Shown piece after piece: positions 23,513 to 36,110 of a DNA stretch of 64,000 bases (the stretch's first letter is position 1; the number at the start of each line of letters is the position of its first letter). The notes beneath the pieces are model-generated. The model saw only the letters and a program-made list of their open reading frames with translations. It was not told the DNA's origin and did no database searches. Origin of the DNA: Siphonodentalium dalli (lineage: Eukaryota > Mollusca > Scaphopoda > Gadilida > Siphonodentaliidae); contig CP136064.1 in the NCBI GenBank assembly GCA_032622095.1, positions 1,052,001 through 1,116,000 on the forward strand, read 5' to 3'. The translations under genes and the position numbers were made by a program.

Positions 23513-26500
23513 TGGTTCCATGGTGGAGTACGGTTGGATATTTTCAATTTGGAGCATGTTTCTCCATACCGCGCCATGTCAAATCTGGCCATATCCGAAT
23601 CGGGTTGTCATTTACAATGACTGCAGAAAATATATATCTTCATGTTGGAATGCAAATGAATGTTTAAAGGAACAGATGTATCTCAACTTAAAGGGACATA
23701 AGTAACACCGTCACCAACTTTAAGGGGTATCTGCTATAGACTGGTTACATGGTGGAGTACGGTTGGATATTTTCAATTTTGCGCATGTTTCTCCATACCG
23801 CGCCATGTAAAATCTGGCCATATCCGAATCGGGTTATCATTTACAATGACTGCAGAAAATAAATATCTTCATGTTGGAATGCAAATGTATGTTTAAAGGA
23901 ACAGATGTATCTCAACTTAAAGGGACATAAGTAACACAGTCACCAACTTTAAGGGGTATCTGCTATAGACTGGTTCCATGGTGGAGTACGGTTGGATATT
24001 TACTATTTGGCGCATGTTTCTCCATACCGCGCCATGTCAAATCTGGCCATATCCGAATCGGGTTGTCATTTACAATGACTACAGAAAATATATATCTTCA
24101 TGTTGGAATGCAAATGTATGTTTAAAGGAACAGATGTATCTCAACTTAAAGGGACATAAGTAACACCGTCACCAACTTTAAGGGGTATCTGCTAAGACTG
24201 GTTCCATGGTGGAGTACTGTTGTATATTTTCAATTTGGCGCATGTTTTTCCATACCGCGCCATGTCAAATCTGGCCATATCCGAATCGGGTTGTCATTTA
24301 CAATGACTACAGAAAATAAATATCTTCATGTTGGAATGCAAATGTATGTTTAAAGGAACAGATGTATCTCAACTTAAAGGGACATAAGTAACACAGTCAC
24401 CAACTTAAAGGGGTATCTGCTATAGACTGGTTCCATGGTGGAGTACGGTTGGATATTTTCAATTTGGCGCATGTTTCTCCATACCGCGCCATGTCAAATC
24501 TGGCCCTATCCGAATCGGGTTGTCATTTACAATGACTGCAGAAAATAAATATCTTCATGTTGGAATGCAAATGTATGTTTAAAGGAACAGATGTATCTCA
24601 ACTTAAAGGGACATAAGTAACACAGTCACCAACTTAAAGAGGTGTCTGAATTAGACTGGTTACATGGTGGAATACGGTTGGATATTTTCTATTTGGCGCA
24701 TGTTTCTCCATACCGCGCCATGTCAAATCTGGCCATATCCGAATCGGGTTGTCATTTACAATGACTACAGAAAATAAATATCTTCATGTTGGAATGCAAA
24801 TGTATGTTTAAAGGAACAGATGTATCTCAACTTAAAGGGACATAAGTAACACAGTCACCAACTTAAAGAGGTGTCTGAATTAGACTGGTTACATGGTGGA
24901 ATACGGTTGGATATTTTCTATTTGGCGCATGTTTCTCCATACCGCGCCATGTCAAATCTGGCCATATCCGAATCGGGTTGTCATTTACAATGACTACAGA
25001 AAATAAATATCTTCATGTTGGAATGCAAATGTATGTTTAAAGGAACAGATGTATCTCTACTTAAAGGGACATAAGTAACACAGTCACCAACTTAAAGAGG
25101 TGTCTGATTTAGACTGGTTACATGGTGGAATACGGTTGGATATTTTCTATTTGGCGCATGTTTCTCCATACCGCGCCATGTCAAATCTGGCCATATCCGA
25201 ATCGGGTTGTCATTTACAATGACTACAGAAAATAAATATCTTCATGTTGGAATGCAAATGTATGTTTAAAGGAACAGATGTATCTCAACTTAAAGGGACA
25301 TAAGTAACACAGTCACCAACTTTAAGGGGTATCTGCTATAGACTGGTTCCATGGTGGAGTATGGTTGGATATTTTCTATTTGGCACATGTTTCTCCATAC
25401 CGCGCCATGTCAAATCTGGCCATATCCGAATCGGGTTGTCATTTACAATGACTACAGAAAATAAATATCTTCATGTTGGAATGCAAATGTATGTTTAAAG
25501 GAACAGATGTATCTCAACTTAAAGGGACATAAGTAACACAGTCACCAACTTTAAGGGGTATCTGCTATAGACTGGTTCCATGGTGGAGTACGGTTGGATA
25601 TTTACTATTTGGCGCATGTTTCTCCATACCGCGCCATGTCAAATCTGGCCATATCCGAATCGGGTTGTCATTTACAATGACTACAGAAAATATATATCTT
25701 CATGTTGGAATGCAAATGTATGTTTAAAGGAACAGATGTATCTCAACTTAAAGGGACATAAGTAACACCGTCACCAACTTTAAGGGGTATCTGCTAAGAC
25801 TGGTTCCATGGTGGAGTACTGTTGTATATTTTCAATTTGGCGCATGTTTTTCCATACCGCGCCATGTCAAATCTGGCCATATCCGAATCGGGTTGTCATT
25901 TACAATGACTACAGAAAATAAATATCTTCATGTTGGAATGCAAATGTATGTTTAAAGGAACAGATGTATCTCAACTTAAAGGGACATAAGTAACACAGTC
26001 ACCAACTTAAAGGGGTATCTGCTATAGACTGGTTCCATGGTGGAGTACGGTTGGATATTTTCAATTTGGCGCATGTTTCTCCATACCGCGCCATGTCAAA
26101 TCTGGCCCTATCCGAATCGGGTTGTCATTTACAATGACTGCAGAAAATAAATATCTTCATGTTGGAATGCAAATGTATGTTTAAAGGAACAGATGTATCT
26201 CAACTTAAAGGGACATAAGTAACACAGTCACCAACTTAAAGAGGTGTCTGATTTAGACTGGTTACATGGTGGAATACGGTTGGATATTTTCTATTTGGCG
26301 CATGTTTCTACATACCGCGCCATGTCAAATCTGGCCATATCCGAATCGGGTTGTCATTTACAATGACTACAGAAAATAAATATCTTCATGTTGGAATGCA
26401 AATGTATGTTTAAAGGAACAGATGTATCTCAACTTAAAGGGACATAAGTAACACAGTCACCAACTTTAAGGGGTATCTGCTATAGACTGGTTCCATGGTG

Positions 26501-27173
26501 GAGTACGGTTGGATATTTTCTATTTGGCACATGTTTCTCCATACCGCGCCATGTCAAATCTGGCCATATCCGAATCGGGTTGTCATTTACAATGACTACA
26601 GAAAATAAATATCTTCATGTTGGAATGCAAATGTATGTTTAAAGGAACAGATGTATCTCAACTTAAAGGGACATAAGTAACACAGTCACCAACTTTAAGG
26701 GGTATCTGCTATAGACTGGTTCCATGGTGGAGTACGGTTGGATATTTTCAATTTGGCGCATGTTTCTCCATACCGCGCCATGTCAAATCTGGCCATATCC
26801 GAATCGGGTTGTCATTTACAATGACTGCAGAAAATATATATCTTCATGGTGGCTGCAAATATATGTTTAAAGGAACAGATGTATCTCAACTTAAAGGGAC
26901 ATAAGTAACACAGTCACCAACTTAAAGGGGTATCTGCTATAGACTGGTTCCATGGTGGAGTACGGTTGAATATTTTCAATTTGGCGCATGTTTCTCCATA
27001 CCGCGCCATGTCAAATCTGGCCCTATCCGAATCGGGTTGTCATTTACAATGACTGCAGAAAATATATATCTTCATGGTGGAATGCAAATGTATGTTTAAA
27101 GGAACAGATGTATCTCAACTTAAAGGGACATAAGTAACACAGTCACCAACTTTAAGGGGTATCTGCTATAGAC
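23513..27173 (+). repeat. 16-monomer higher-order repeat (3,661 bp)
   Basis: Bounded by AGCATG/GAATGTTT units at 23513 and 27174. TTACTATTTGG units start at 23971 and 25573. Three successive units with TTACATGGTGGAATACGG follow one another near 24657, 24886 and 25115. The first two share the GAATTAG variant just upstream, which indicates a recent single-monomer duplication. The first part of the unit recurs from 27174 (3,661 bp later). Confidence 0.8.
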
Positions 27174-29690
27174 TGGTTCCATGGTGGAGTACGGTTGGAT
27201 ATTTTCAATTTGGAGCATGTTTCTCCATACCGCGCCATGTCAAATCTGGCCATATCCGAATCGGGTTGTCATTTACAATGACTGCAGAAAATATATATCT
27301 TCATGTTGGAATGCAAATGAATGTTTAAAGGAACAGATGTATCTCAACTTAAAGGGACATAAGTAACACCGTCACCAACTTTAAGGGGTATCTGCTATAG
27401 ACTGGTTACATGGTGGAGTACGGTTGGATATTTTCAATTTTGCGCATGTTTCTCCATACCGCGCCATGTAAAATCTGGCCATATCCGAATCGGGTTATCA
27501 TTTACAATGACTGCAGAAAATAAATATCTTCATGTTGGAATGCAAATGTATGTTTAAAGGAACAGATGTATCTCAACTTAAAGGGACATAAGTAACACAG
27601 TCACCAACTTTAAGGGGTATCTGCTATAGACTGGTTCCATGGTGGAGTACGGTTGGATATTTACTATTTGGCGCATGTTTCTCCATACCGCGCCATGTCA
27701 AATCTGGCCATATCCGAATCGGGTTGTCATTTACAATGACTACAGAAAATATATATCTTCATGTTGGAATGCAAATGTATGTTTAAAGGAACAGATGTAT
27801 CTCAACTTAAAGGGACATAAGTAACACCGTCACCAACTTTAAGGGGTATCTGCTAAGACTGGTTCCATGGTGGAGTACTGTTGTATATTTTCAATTTGGC
27901 GCATGTTTTTCCATACCGCGCCATGTCAAATCTGGCCATATCCGAATCGGGTTGTCATTTACAATGACTACAGAAAATAAATATCTTCATGTTGGAATGC
28001 AAATGTATGTTTAAAGGAACAGATGTATCTCAACTTAAAGGGACATAAGTAACACAGTCACCAACTTAAAGGGGTATCTGCTATAGACTGGTTCCATGGT
28101 GGAGTACGGTTGGATATTTTCAATTTGGCGCATGTTTCTCCATACCGCGCCATGTCAAATCTGGCCCTATCCGAATCGGGTTGTCATTTACAATGACTGC
28201 AGAAAATAAATATCTTCATGTTGGAATGCAAATGTATGTTTAAAGGAACAGATGTATCTCAACTTAAAGGGACATAAGTAACACAGTCACCAACTTAAAG
28301 AGGTGTCTGAATTAGACTGGTTACATGGTGGAATACGGTTGGATATTTTCTATTTGGCGCATGTTTCTCCATACCGCGCCATGTCAAATCTGGCCATATC
28401 CGAATCGGGTTGTCATTTACAATGACTACAGAAAATAAATATCTTCATGTTGGAATGCAAATGTATGTTTAAAGGAACAGATGTATCTCAACTTAAAGGG
28501 ACATAAGTAACACAGTCACCAACTTTAAGGGGTATCTGCTATAGACTGGTTCCATGGTGGAGTATGGTTGGATATTTTCTATTTGGCACATGTTTCTCCA
28601 TACCGCGCCATGTCAAATCTGGCCATATCCGAATCGGGTTGTCATTTACAATGACTACAGAAAATAAATATCTTCATGTTGGAATGCAAATGTATGTTTA
28701 AAGGAACAGATGTATCTCAACTTAAAGGGACATAAGTAACACAGTCACCAACTTTAAGGGGTATCTGCTATAGACTGGTTCCATGGTGGAGTACGGTTGG
28801 ATATTTACTATTTGGCGAATGTTTCTCCATACCGCACCATGTCAAATCTGGCCATATCCGAATCGGGTTGTCATTTACAATGACTACAGAAAATATATAT
28901 CTTCATGTTGGAATGCAAATGTATGTTTAAAGGAACAGATGTATCTCAACTTAAAGGGACATAAGTAACACCGTCACCAACTTTAAGGGGTATCTGCTAA
29001 GACTGGTTCCATGGTGGAGTACGGTTGGATATTTTCAATTTGGCGCATGTTTCTCCATACCGCGCTATGTCAAATCTGGCCCTATCCGAATCGGGTTGTC
29101 ATTTACAATGACTGCACAAAATATATATCTTCATGGTGGAATGCAAATGTATGTTTAAAGGAACAGATGTATCTCAACTTAAAGGGACATAAGTAACACA
29201 GTCACCAACTTTAAGGGGTATCTGCTATAGACTGGTTCCATGGTGGAGTACGGTTGGATATTTTCAATTTGGCGCATGTTTCTCCATACCGCGCCATGTC
29301 AAATCTGGCCATATCCGAATCGGGTTGTCATTTACAATGACTGCAGAAAATATATATCTTCATGTTGGAATGCAAATGAATGTTTAAAGGAACAGATGTA
29401 TCTCAACTTAAAGGGACATAAGTAACACCGTCACCAACTTTAAGGGGTATCTGCTATAGACTGGTTACATGGTGGAGTACGGTTGGATATTTTCAATTTT
29501 GCGCATGTTTCTCCATACCGCGCCATGTAAAATCTGGCCATATCCGAATCGGGTTGTCATTTACAATGACTGCAGAAAATAAATATCTTCATGTTGGAAT
29601 GCAAATGTATGTTTAAAGGAACAGATGTATCTCAACTTAAAGGGACATAAGTAACACAGTCACCAACTTTAAGGGGTATCTGCTATAGAC
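25100..29690 (+). repeat. Segment shared with 36.3-40.9 kb (offset 11,218 bp)
   Basis: Matching landmarks at a constant 11,218-bp offset (49 monomers): TTACTATTTGG units at 25573/36791, AGCATG units at 27174/38392, GAATTAG at 28309/39527, the GGCGAATG unit at 28776/39994 and the TGCACAAAAT unit at 29004/40222. Near 29.69 kb the two part: the 30-kb copy holds three extra monomers before the GCGCATTTTT unit at 30378. Confidence 0.75.
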
Positions 29691-30841
29691 TGGTTCCATG
29701 GTGGAGTACGGTTGGATATTTTCAATTTGGCGCATGTTTCTCCATACCGCGCCATGTCAAATCTGGCCCTATCCGAATCGGGTTGTCATTTACAATGACT
29801 GCAGAAAATAAATATCTTCATGTTGGAATGCAAATGTATGTTTAAAGGAACAGATGTATCTCAACTTAAAGGGACATAAGTAACACAGTCACCAACTTAA
29901 AGAGGTGTCTGAATTAGACTGGTTACATGGTGGAATACGGTTGGATATTTTCTATTTGGCGCATGTTTCTCCATACCGCGCCATGTCAAATCTGGCCATA
30001 TCCGAATCGGGTTGTCATTTACAATGACTACAGAAAATAAATATCTTCATGTTGGAATGCAAATGTATGTTTAAAGGAACAGATGTATCTCAACTTAAAG
30101 GGACATAAGTAACACAGTCACCAACTTTAAGGGGTATCTGCTATAGACTGGTTACATGGTGGAGTACGGTTGGATATTTTCAATTTTGCGCATGTTTCTC
30201 CATACCGCGCCATGTAAAATCTGGCCATATCCGAATCGGGTTGTCATTTACAATGACTGCAGAAAATAAATATCTTCATGTTGGAATGCAAATGTATGTT
30301 TAAAGGAACAGATGTATCTCAACTTAAAGGGACATAAGTAACACAGTCACCAACTTTAAGGGGTATCTGCTATAGACTGGTTCCATGGTGGAGTACGGTT
30401 GGATATTTACTATTTGGCGCATTTTTCTCCATACCGCGCCATGTCAAATCTGGCCATATCCGAATCGGGTTGTCATTTACAATGACTACAGAAAATATAT
30501 ATCTTCATGTTGGAATGCAAATGTATGTTTAAAGGAACAGATGTATCTCAACTTAAAGGGACATAAGTAACACCGTCACCAACTTTAAGGGGTATCTGCT
30601 AAGACTGGTTCCATGGTGGAGTACTGTTGTATATTTTCAATTTGGCGCATGTTTTTCCATACCGCGCCATGTCAAATCTGGCCATATCCGAATCGGGAAT
30701 CGGGTTGTCATTTACAATGACTACAGAAAATAAATATCTTCATGTTGGAATGCAAATGTATGTTTAAAGGAACAGATGTATCTCAACTTAAAGGGACATA
30801 AGTAACACAGTCACCAACTTTAAGGGGTATCTGCTATAGAC
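27174..30841 (+). repeat. 16-monomer block, second copy, diverging in its latter half
   Basis: It repeats 23513 onward for about seven units. It then introduces new variants: GGCGAATG (28776), CGCTATG with TGCACAAAAT (29004), a GAATGTTT unit without AGCATG (29233) and GCGCATTTTT (30378). Its length of 3,668 bp equals 16 monomers plus a 7-bp microduplication at 30691-30704. Confidence 0.75.
30606..30841 (+). repeat. Monomer with a 7-bp microduplication (236 bp)
   Basis: AATCGGG occurs twice in tandem at 30691-30697 and 30698-30704 (CCGAATCGGGAATCGGGTTG). All other units I read here have it once. This is the only larger-than-2-bp length change I found in the window. It lies in the last monomer before the block at 30842-33358 that is shared with 14.8-17.3 kb. 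Confidence 0.9.
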
Positions 30842-33358
30842 TGGTTCCATGGTGGAGTACGGTTGGATATTTTCAATTTGGAGCATGTTTCTCCATACCG
30901 CGCCATGTCAAATCTGGCCATATCCGAATCGGGTTGTCATTTACAATGACTGCAGAAAATATATATCTTCATGTTGGAATGCAAATGAATGTTTAAAGGA
31001 ACAGATGTATCTCAACTTAAAGGGACATAAGTAACACCGTCACCAACTTTAAGGGGTATCTGCTATAGACTGGTTACATGGTGGAGTACGGTTGGATATT
31101 TTCAATTTTGCGCATGTTTCTCCATACCGCGCCATGTAAAATCTGGCCATATCCGAATCGGGTTGTCATTTACAATGACTGCAGATAATAAATATCTTCA
31201 TGTTGGAATGCAAATGTATGTTTAAAGGAACAGATGTATCTCAACTTAAAGGGACATAAGTAACACAGTCACCAACTTAAAGAGGTGTCTGATTTAGACT
31301 GGTTCCATGGTGGAGTACGGTTGGATATTTTCTATTTGGCGCATGTTTCTCCATACCGCGCCATGTCAAATCTGGCCATATCCGAATCGGGTTGTCATTT
31401 ACAATGACTACAGAAAATAAATATCTTCATGTTGGAATGCAAATGTATGTTTAGAGGAACAGATGTATCTCAACTTAAAGGGACATAAGTAACACAGTCA
31501 CCAACTTTAATGGGTATCTGCTATAGACTGGTTCCATGGTGGAGTACGGTTGGATATTTACTATTTGGCGCATGTTTCTCCATACCGCGCCATGTCAAAT
31601 CTGGCCATATCCGAATCGGGTTGTCATTTACAATGACTACAGAAAACATATATCTTCATGTTGGAATGCAAATGTATGTTTAAAGGAACAGATGTATCTC
31701 AACTTAAAGGGACATAAGTAACACCGTCACCAACTTTAAGGGGTATCTGCTAAGACTGGTTCCATGGTGGAGTACTGTTGTATATTTTCAATTTGGCGCA
31801 TGTTTTTCCATACCGCGCCATGTCAAATCTGGCCATATCCGAATCAGGTTGTCATTTACAATGACTACAGAAAATAAATATCTTCATGTTGGAATGCAAA
31901 TGTATGTTTAAAGGAACAGATGTATCTCAACTTAAAGAGACATAAGTAACACAGTCACCAACTTAAAGGGGTATCTGCTATAGACTGGTTCCATGGTGGA
32001 GTACGGTTGGATATTTTCAATTTGGCGCATGTTTCTCCATACCGCGCCATGTCAAATCTGGCCCTATCCGAATCGGGTTGTCATTTACAATGACTGCAGA
32101 AAATAAATATCTTCATGTTGGAATGCAAATGTATGTTTAAAGGAACAGATGTATCTCAACTTAAAGGGACATAAGTAACACAGTCACCAACTTAAAGAGG
32201 TGTCTGATTTAGACTGGTTACATGGTGGAATACGGTTGGATATTTTCTATTTGGCACATGTTTCTCCATACCGCGCCATGTCAAATCTGGCCATATCCGA
32301 ATCGGGTTGTCATTTACAATGACTACAGAAAATAAATATCTTCATGTTGGAATGCAAATGTATGTTTAAAGGAACAGATGTATCTCAACTTAAAGGGACA
32401 TAAGTAACACAGTCACCAACTTTAAGGGGTATCTGCTATAGACTGGTTCCATGGTGGAGTACGGTTGGATATTTTCTATTTGGCACATGTTTCTCCATAC
32501 CGCGCAATGTCAAATCTGGCCATATCCGAATCGGGTTGTCATTTACAATGTCTACAGAAAATAAATATCTTCATGTTGGAATGCAAATGTATGTTTAAAG
32601 GAACAGATGTATCTCAACTTAAAGGGACATAAGTAACACCGTCACCAACTTTAAGGGGTATCTGCTATAGACTGGTTCCATGGTGGAGTACTGTTGGATA
32701 TTTTCAATTTGGCGCATGTTTCTCCCTACCGCGCCATGTAAAATCTGGCCATATCCGAATCGGGTTGTCATTTACAATGACTACAGAAAATAAATATCTT
32801 CATGTTGGAATGCAAATGTATGTTTACAGGAACAGATGTATCTCAACTTAAAGGGACATAAGTAACACAGTCACCAACTTAAAGGGGTATCTGCTATAGA
32901 CTGGTTCCATGGTGGAGTACGGTTGGATATTTTCAATTTGGCGCATGTTTCTCCATACCGCGCCATGTCAAATCTGGCCATATCCGAATCGGGTTGTCAT
33001 TTACAATGACTGCAGAAAATATATATCTTCATGGTGGCTGCAAATATATGTTTAAAGGAACAGATGTATCTCAACTTAAAGGGACATAAGTAACACAGTC
33101 ACCAACTTAAAGGGGTATCTGCTATAGACTGGTTCCATGGTGGAGTACGGTTGAATATTTTCAATTTGGCGCATGTTTCTCCATACCGCGCCATGTCAAA
33201 TCTGGCCCTATCCGAATCGGGTTGTCATTTACAATGACTGCAGAAAATATATATCTTCATGGTGGAATGCAAATGTATGTTTAAAGGAACAGATGTATCT
33301 CAACTTAAAGGGACATAAGTAACACAGTCACCAACTTTAAGGGGTATCTGCTATAGAC
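30842..33358 (+). repeat. 11-monomer block re-used from 14.8-17.3 kb
   Basis: Near-copy of 14817-17333 at an offset of 16,025 bp. It carries the private TTTAATGGGT (31506), AAACATAT (near 31641), AATCAGGTTG (31843), the CGCAATGTC/ATGTCTACAG unit (near 32510-32550) and TTTACAGG (near 32823). AATGATAATA-type noise is low; GCAGATAATAA near 31181 is private. Confidence 0.8.
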
Positions 33359-36110
33359 TGGTTCCATGGTGGAGTACGGTTGGATATTTTCAATTTGGAG
33401 CATGTTTCTCCATACCGCGCCATGTCAAATCTGGCCATATCCGAATCGGGTTGTCATTTACAATGACTGCAGAAAATATATATCTTCATGTTGGAATGCA
33501 AATGAATGTTTAAAGGAACAGATGTATCTCAACTTAAAGGGACATAAGTAACACCGTCACCAACTTTAAGGGGTATCTGCTATAGACTGGTTACATGGTG
33601 GAGTACGGTTGGATATTTTCAATTTTGCGCATGTTTCTCCATACCGCGCCATGTAAAATCTGGCCATATCCGAATCGGGTTATCATTTACAATGACTGCA
33701 GAAAATAAATATCTTCATGTTGGAATGCAAATGTATGTTTAAAGGAACAGATGTATCTCAACTTAAAGGGACATAAGTAACACCGTCACCAACTTTAAGG
33801 GGTATCTGCTAAGACTGGTTCCATGGTGGAGTACTGTTGTATATTTTCAATTTGGCGCATGTTTTTCCATACCGCGCCATGTCAAATCTGGCCATATCCG
33901 AATCGGGTTGTCATTTACAATGACTACAGAAAATAAATATCTTCATGTTGGAATGCAAATGTAAGTTTAAAGGAACAGATGTATCTCAACTTAAAGGGAC
34001 ATAAGTAACACAGTCACCAACTTAAAGGGGTATCTGCTATAGACTGGTTCCATGGTGGAGTACGGTTGGATATTTTCAATTTGGCGCATGTTTCTCCATA
34101 CCGCGCCATGTCAAATCTGGCCCTATCCGAATCGGGTTGTCATTTACAATGACTGCAGAAAATAAATATCTTCATGTTGGAATGCAAATGTATGTTTAAA
34201 GGAACAGATGTATCTCTACTTAAAGGGACATAAGTAACACAGTCACCAACTTAAAGAGGTGTCTGATTTAGACTGGTTACATGGTGGAATACGTTTGGAT
34301 ATTTTCTATTTGGCGCATGTTTCTCCATACCGCGCCATGTCAAATCTGGCCATATCCGAATCGGGTTGTCATTTACAATGACTACAGAAAATAAATATCT
34401 TCATGTTGGAATGCAAATGTATGTTTAAAGGAACAGATGTATCTCAACTTAAAGGGACATAAGTAACACAGTCACCAACTTTAAGGGGTATCTGCTATAG
34501 ACTGGTTCCATGGTGGAGTATGGTTGGATATTTTCTATTTGGCACATGTTTCTCCATACCGCGCCATGTCAAATCTGGCCATATCCGAATCGGGTTGTCA
34601 TTTACAATGACTACAGAAAATAAATATCTTCATGTTGGAATGCAAATGTATGTTTAAAGGAACAGATGTATCTCAACTTAAAGGGACATAAGTAACACAG
34701 TCACCAACTTTAAGGGGTATCTGCTATAGACTGGTTCCATGGTGGAGTACGGTTGGATATTTACTATTTGGCGCATGTTTCTCCATACCGCGCCATGTCA
34801 AATCTGGCCATATCCGAATCGGGTTGTCATTTACAATGACTACAGAAAATATATATCTTCATGTTGGAATGCAAATGTATGTTTAAAGGAACAGATGTAT
34901 CTCAACTTAAAGGGACATAAGTAACACCGTCACCAACTTTAAGGGGTATCTGCTAAGACTGGTTCCATGGTGGAGTACTGTTGTATATTTTCAATTTGGC
35001 GCATGTTTTTCCATACCGCGCCATGTCAAATCTGGCCATATCCGAATCGGGTTGTCATTTACAATGACTACAGAAAATAAATATCTTCATGTTGGAATGC
35101 AAATGTATGTTTAAAGGAACAGATGTATCTCAACTTAAAGGGACATAAGTAACACAGTCACCAACTTAAAGGGGTATCTGCTATAGACTGGTTCCATGGT
35201 GGAGTACGGTTGGATATTTTCAATTTGGCGCATGTTTCTCCATACCGCGCCATGTCAAATCTGGCCCTATCCGAATCGGGTTGTCATTTACAATGACTGC
35301 AGAAAATATATATCTTCATGTTGGAATGCAAATGTATGTTTAAAGGAACAGATGTATCTCAACTTAAAGGGACATAAGTAACACAGTCACCAACTTAAAG
35401 AGGTGTCTGATTTAGACTGGTTACATGGTGGAATACGGTTGGATATTTTCTATTTGGCGCATGTTTCTACATACCGCGCCATGTCAAATCTGGCCATATC
35501 CGAATCGGGTTGTCATTTACAATGACTACAGAAAATAAATATCTTCATGTTGGAATGCAAATGTATGTTTAAAGGAACAGATGTATCTCAACTTAAAGGG
35601 ACATAAGTAACACAGTCACCAACTTTAAGGGGTATCTGCTATAGACTGGTTCCATGGTGGAGTACGGTTGGATATTTTCTATTTGGCACATGTTTCTCCA
35701 TACCGCGCCATGTCAAATCTGGCCATATCCGAATCGGGTTGTCATTTACAATGACTACAGAAAATAAATATCTTCATGTTGGAATGCAAATGTATGTTTA
35801 AAGGAACAGATGTATCTCAACTTAAAGGGACATAAGTAACACAGTCACCAACTTTAAGGGGTATCTGCTATAGACTGGTTCCATGGTGGAGTACGGTTGG
35901 ATATTTTCAATTTGGCGCATGTTTCTCCATACCGCGCCATGTCAAATCTGGCCATATCCGAATCGGGTTGTCATTTACAATGACTGCAGAAAATATATAT
36001 CTTCATGGTGGCTGCAAATATATGTTTAAAGGAACAGATGTATCTCAACTTAAAGGGACATAAGTAACACAGTCACCAACTTAAAGGGGTATCTGCTATA
36101 GACTGGTTCC
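33359..36110 (+). repeat. 12-monomer block re-used from 20.5-23.3 kb
   Basis: Offset about 12,820 bp to 20538-23290 (56 monomers). Shared landmarks are GTAAGTTT (33961), TCTCTACTT (34212), AGTATGG (34518), the TTACTATTTGG unit (34732), TTTCTACATA (35464) and the GGTGGCTGC short form (36005). It differs by TTTTCAATTTGGAGC in the first unit (no 1-bp insertion) and by a private ACGTTTGG near 34292. Confidence 0.75.

Noticed and set aside
29004-29232. Transposon insertion suggested by the distinctive CGCTATG/TGCACAAAAT monomer
   Set aside because: The unit keeps full monomer length and register with only a few point changes, and recurs at HOR spacing; there are no terminal repeats or target duplications.
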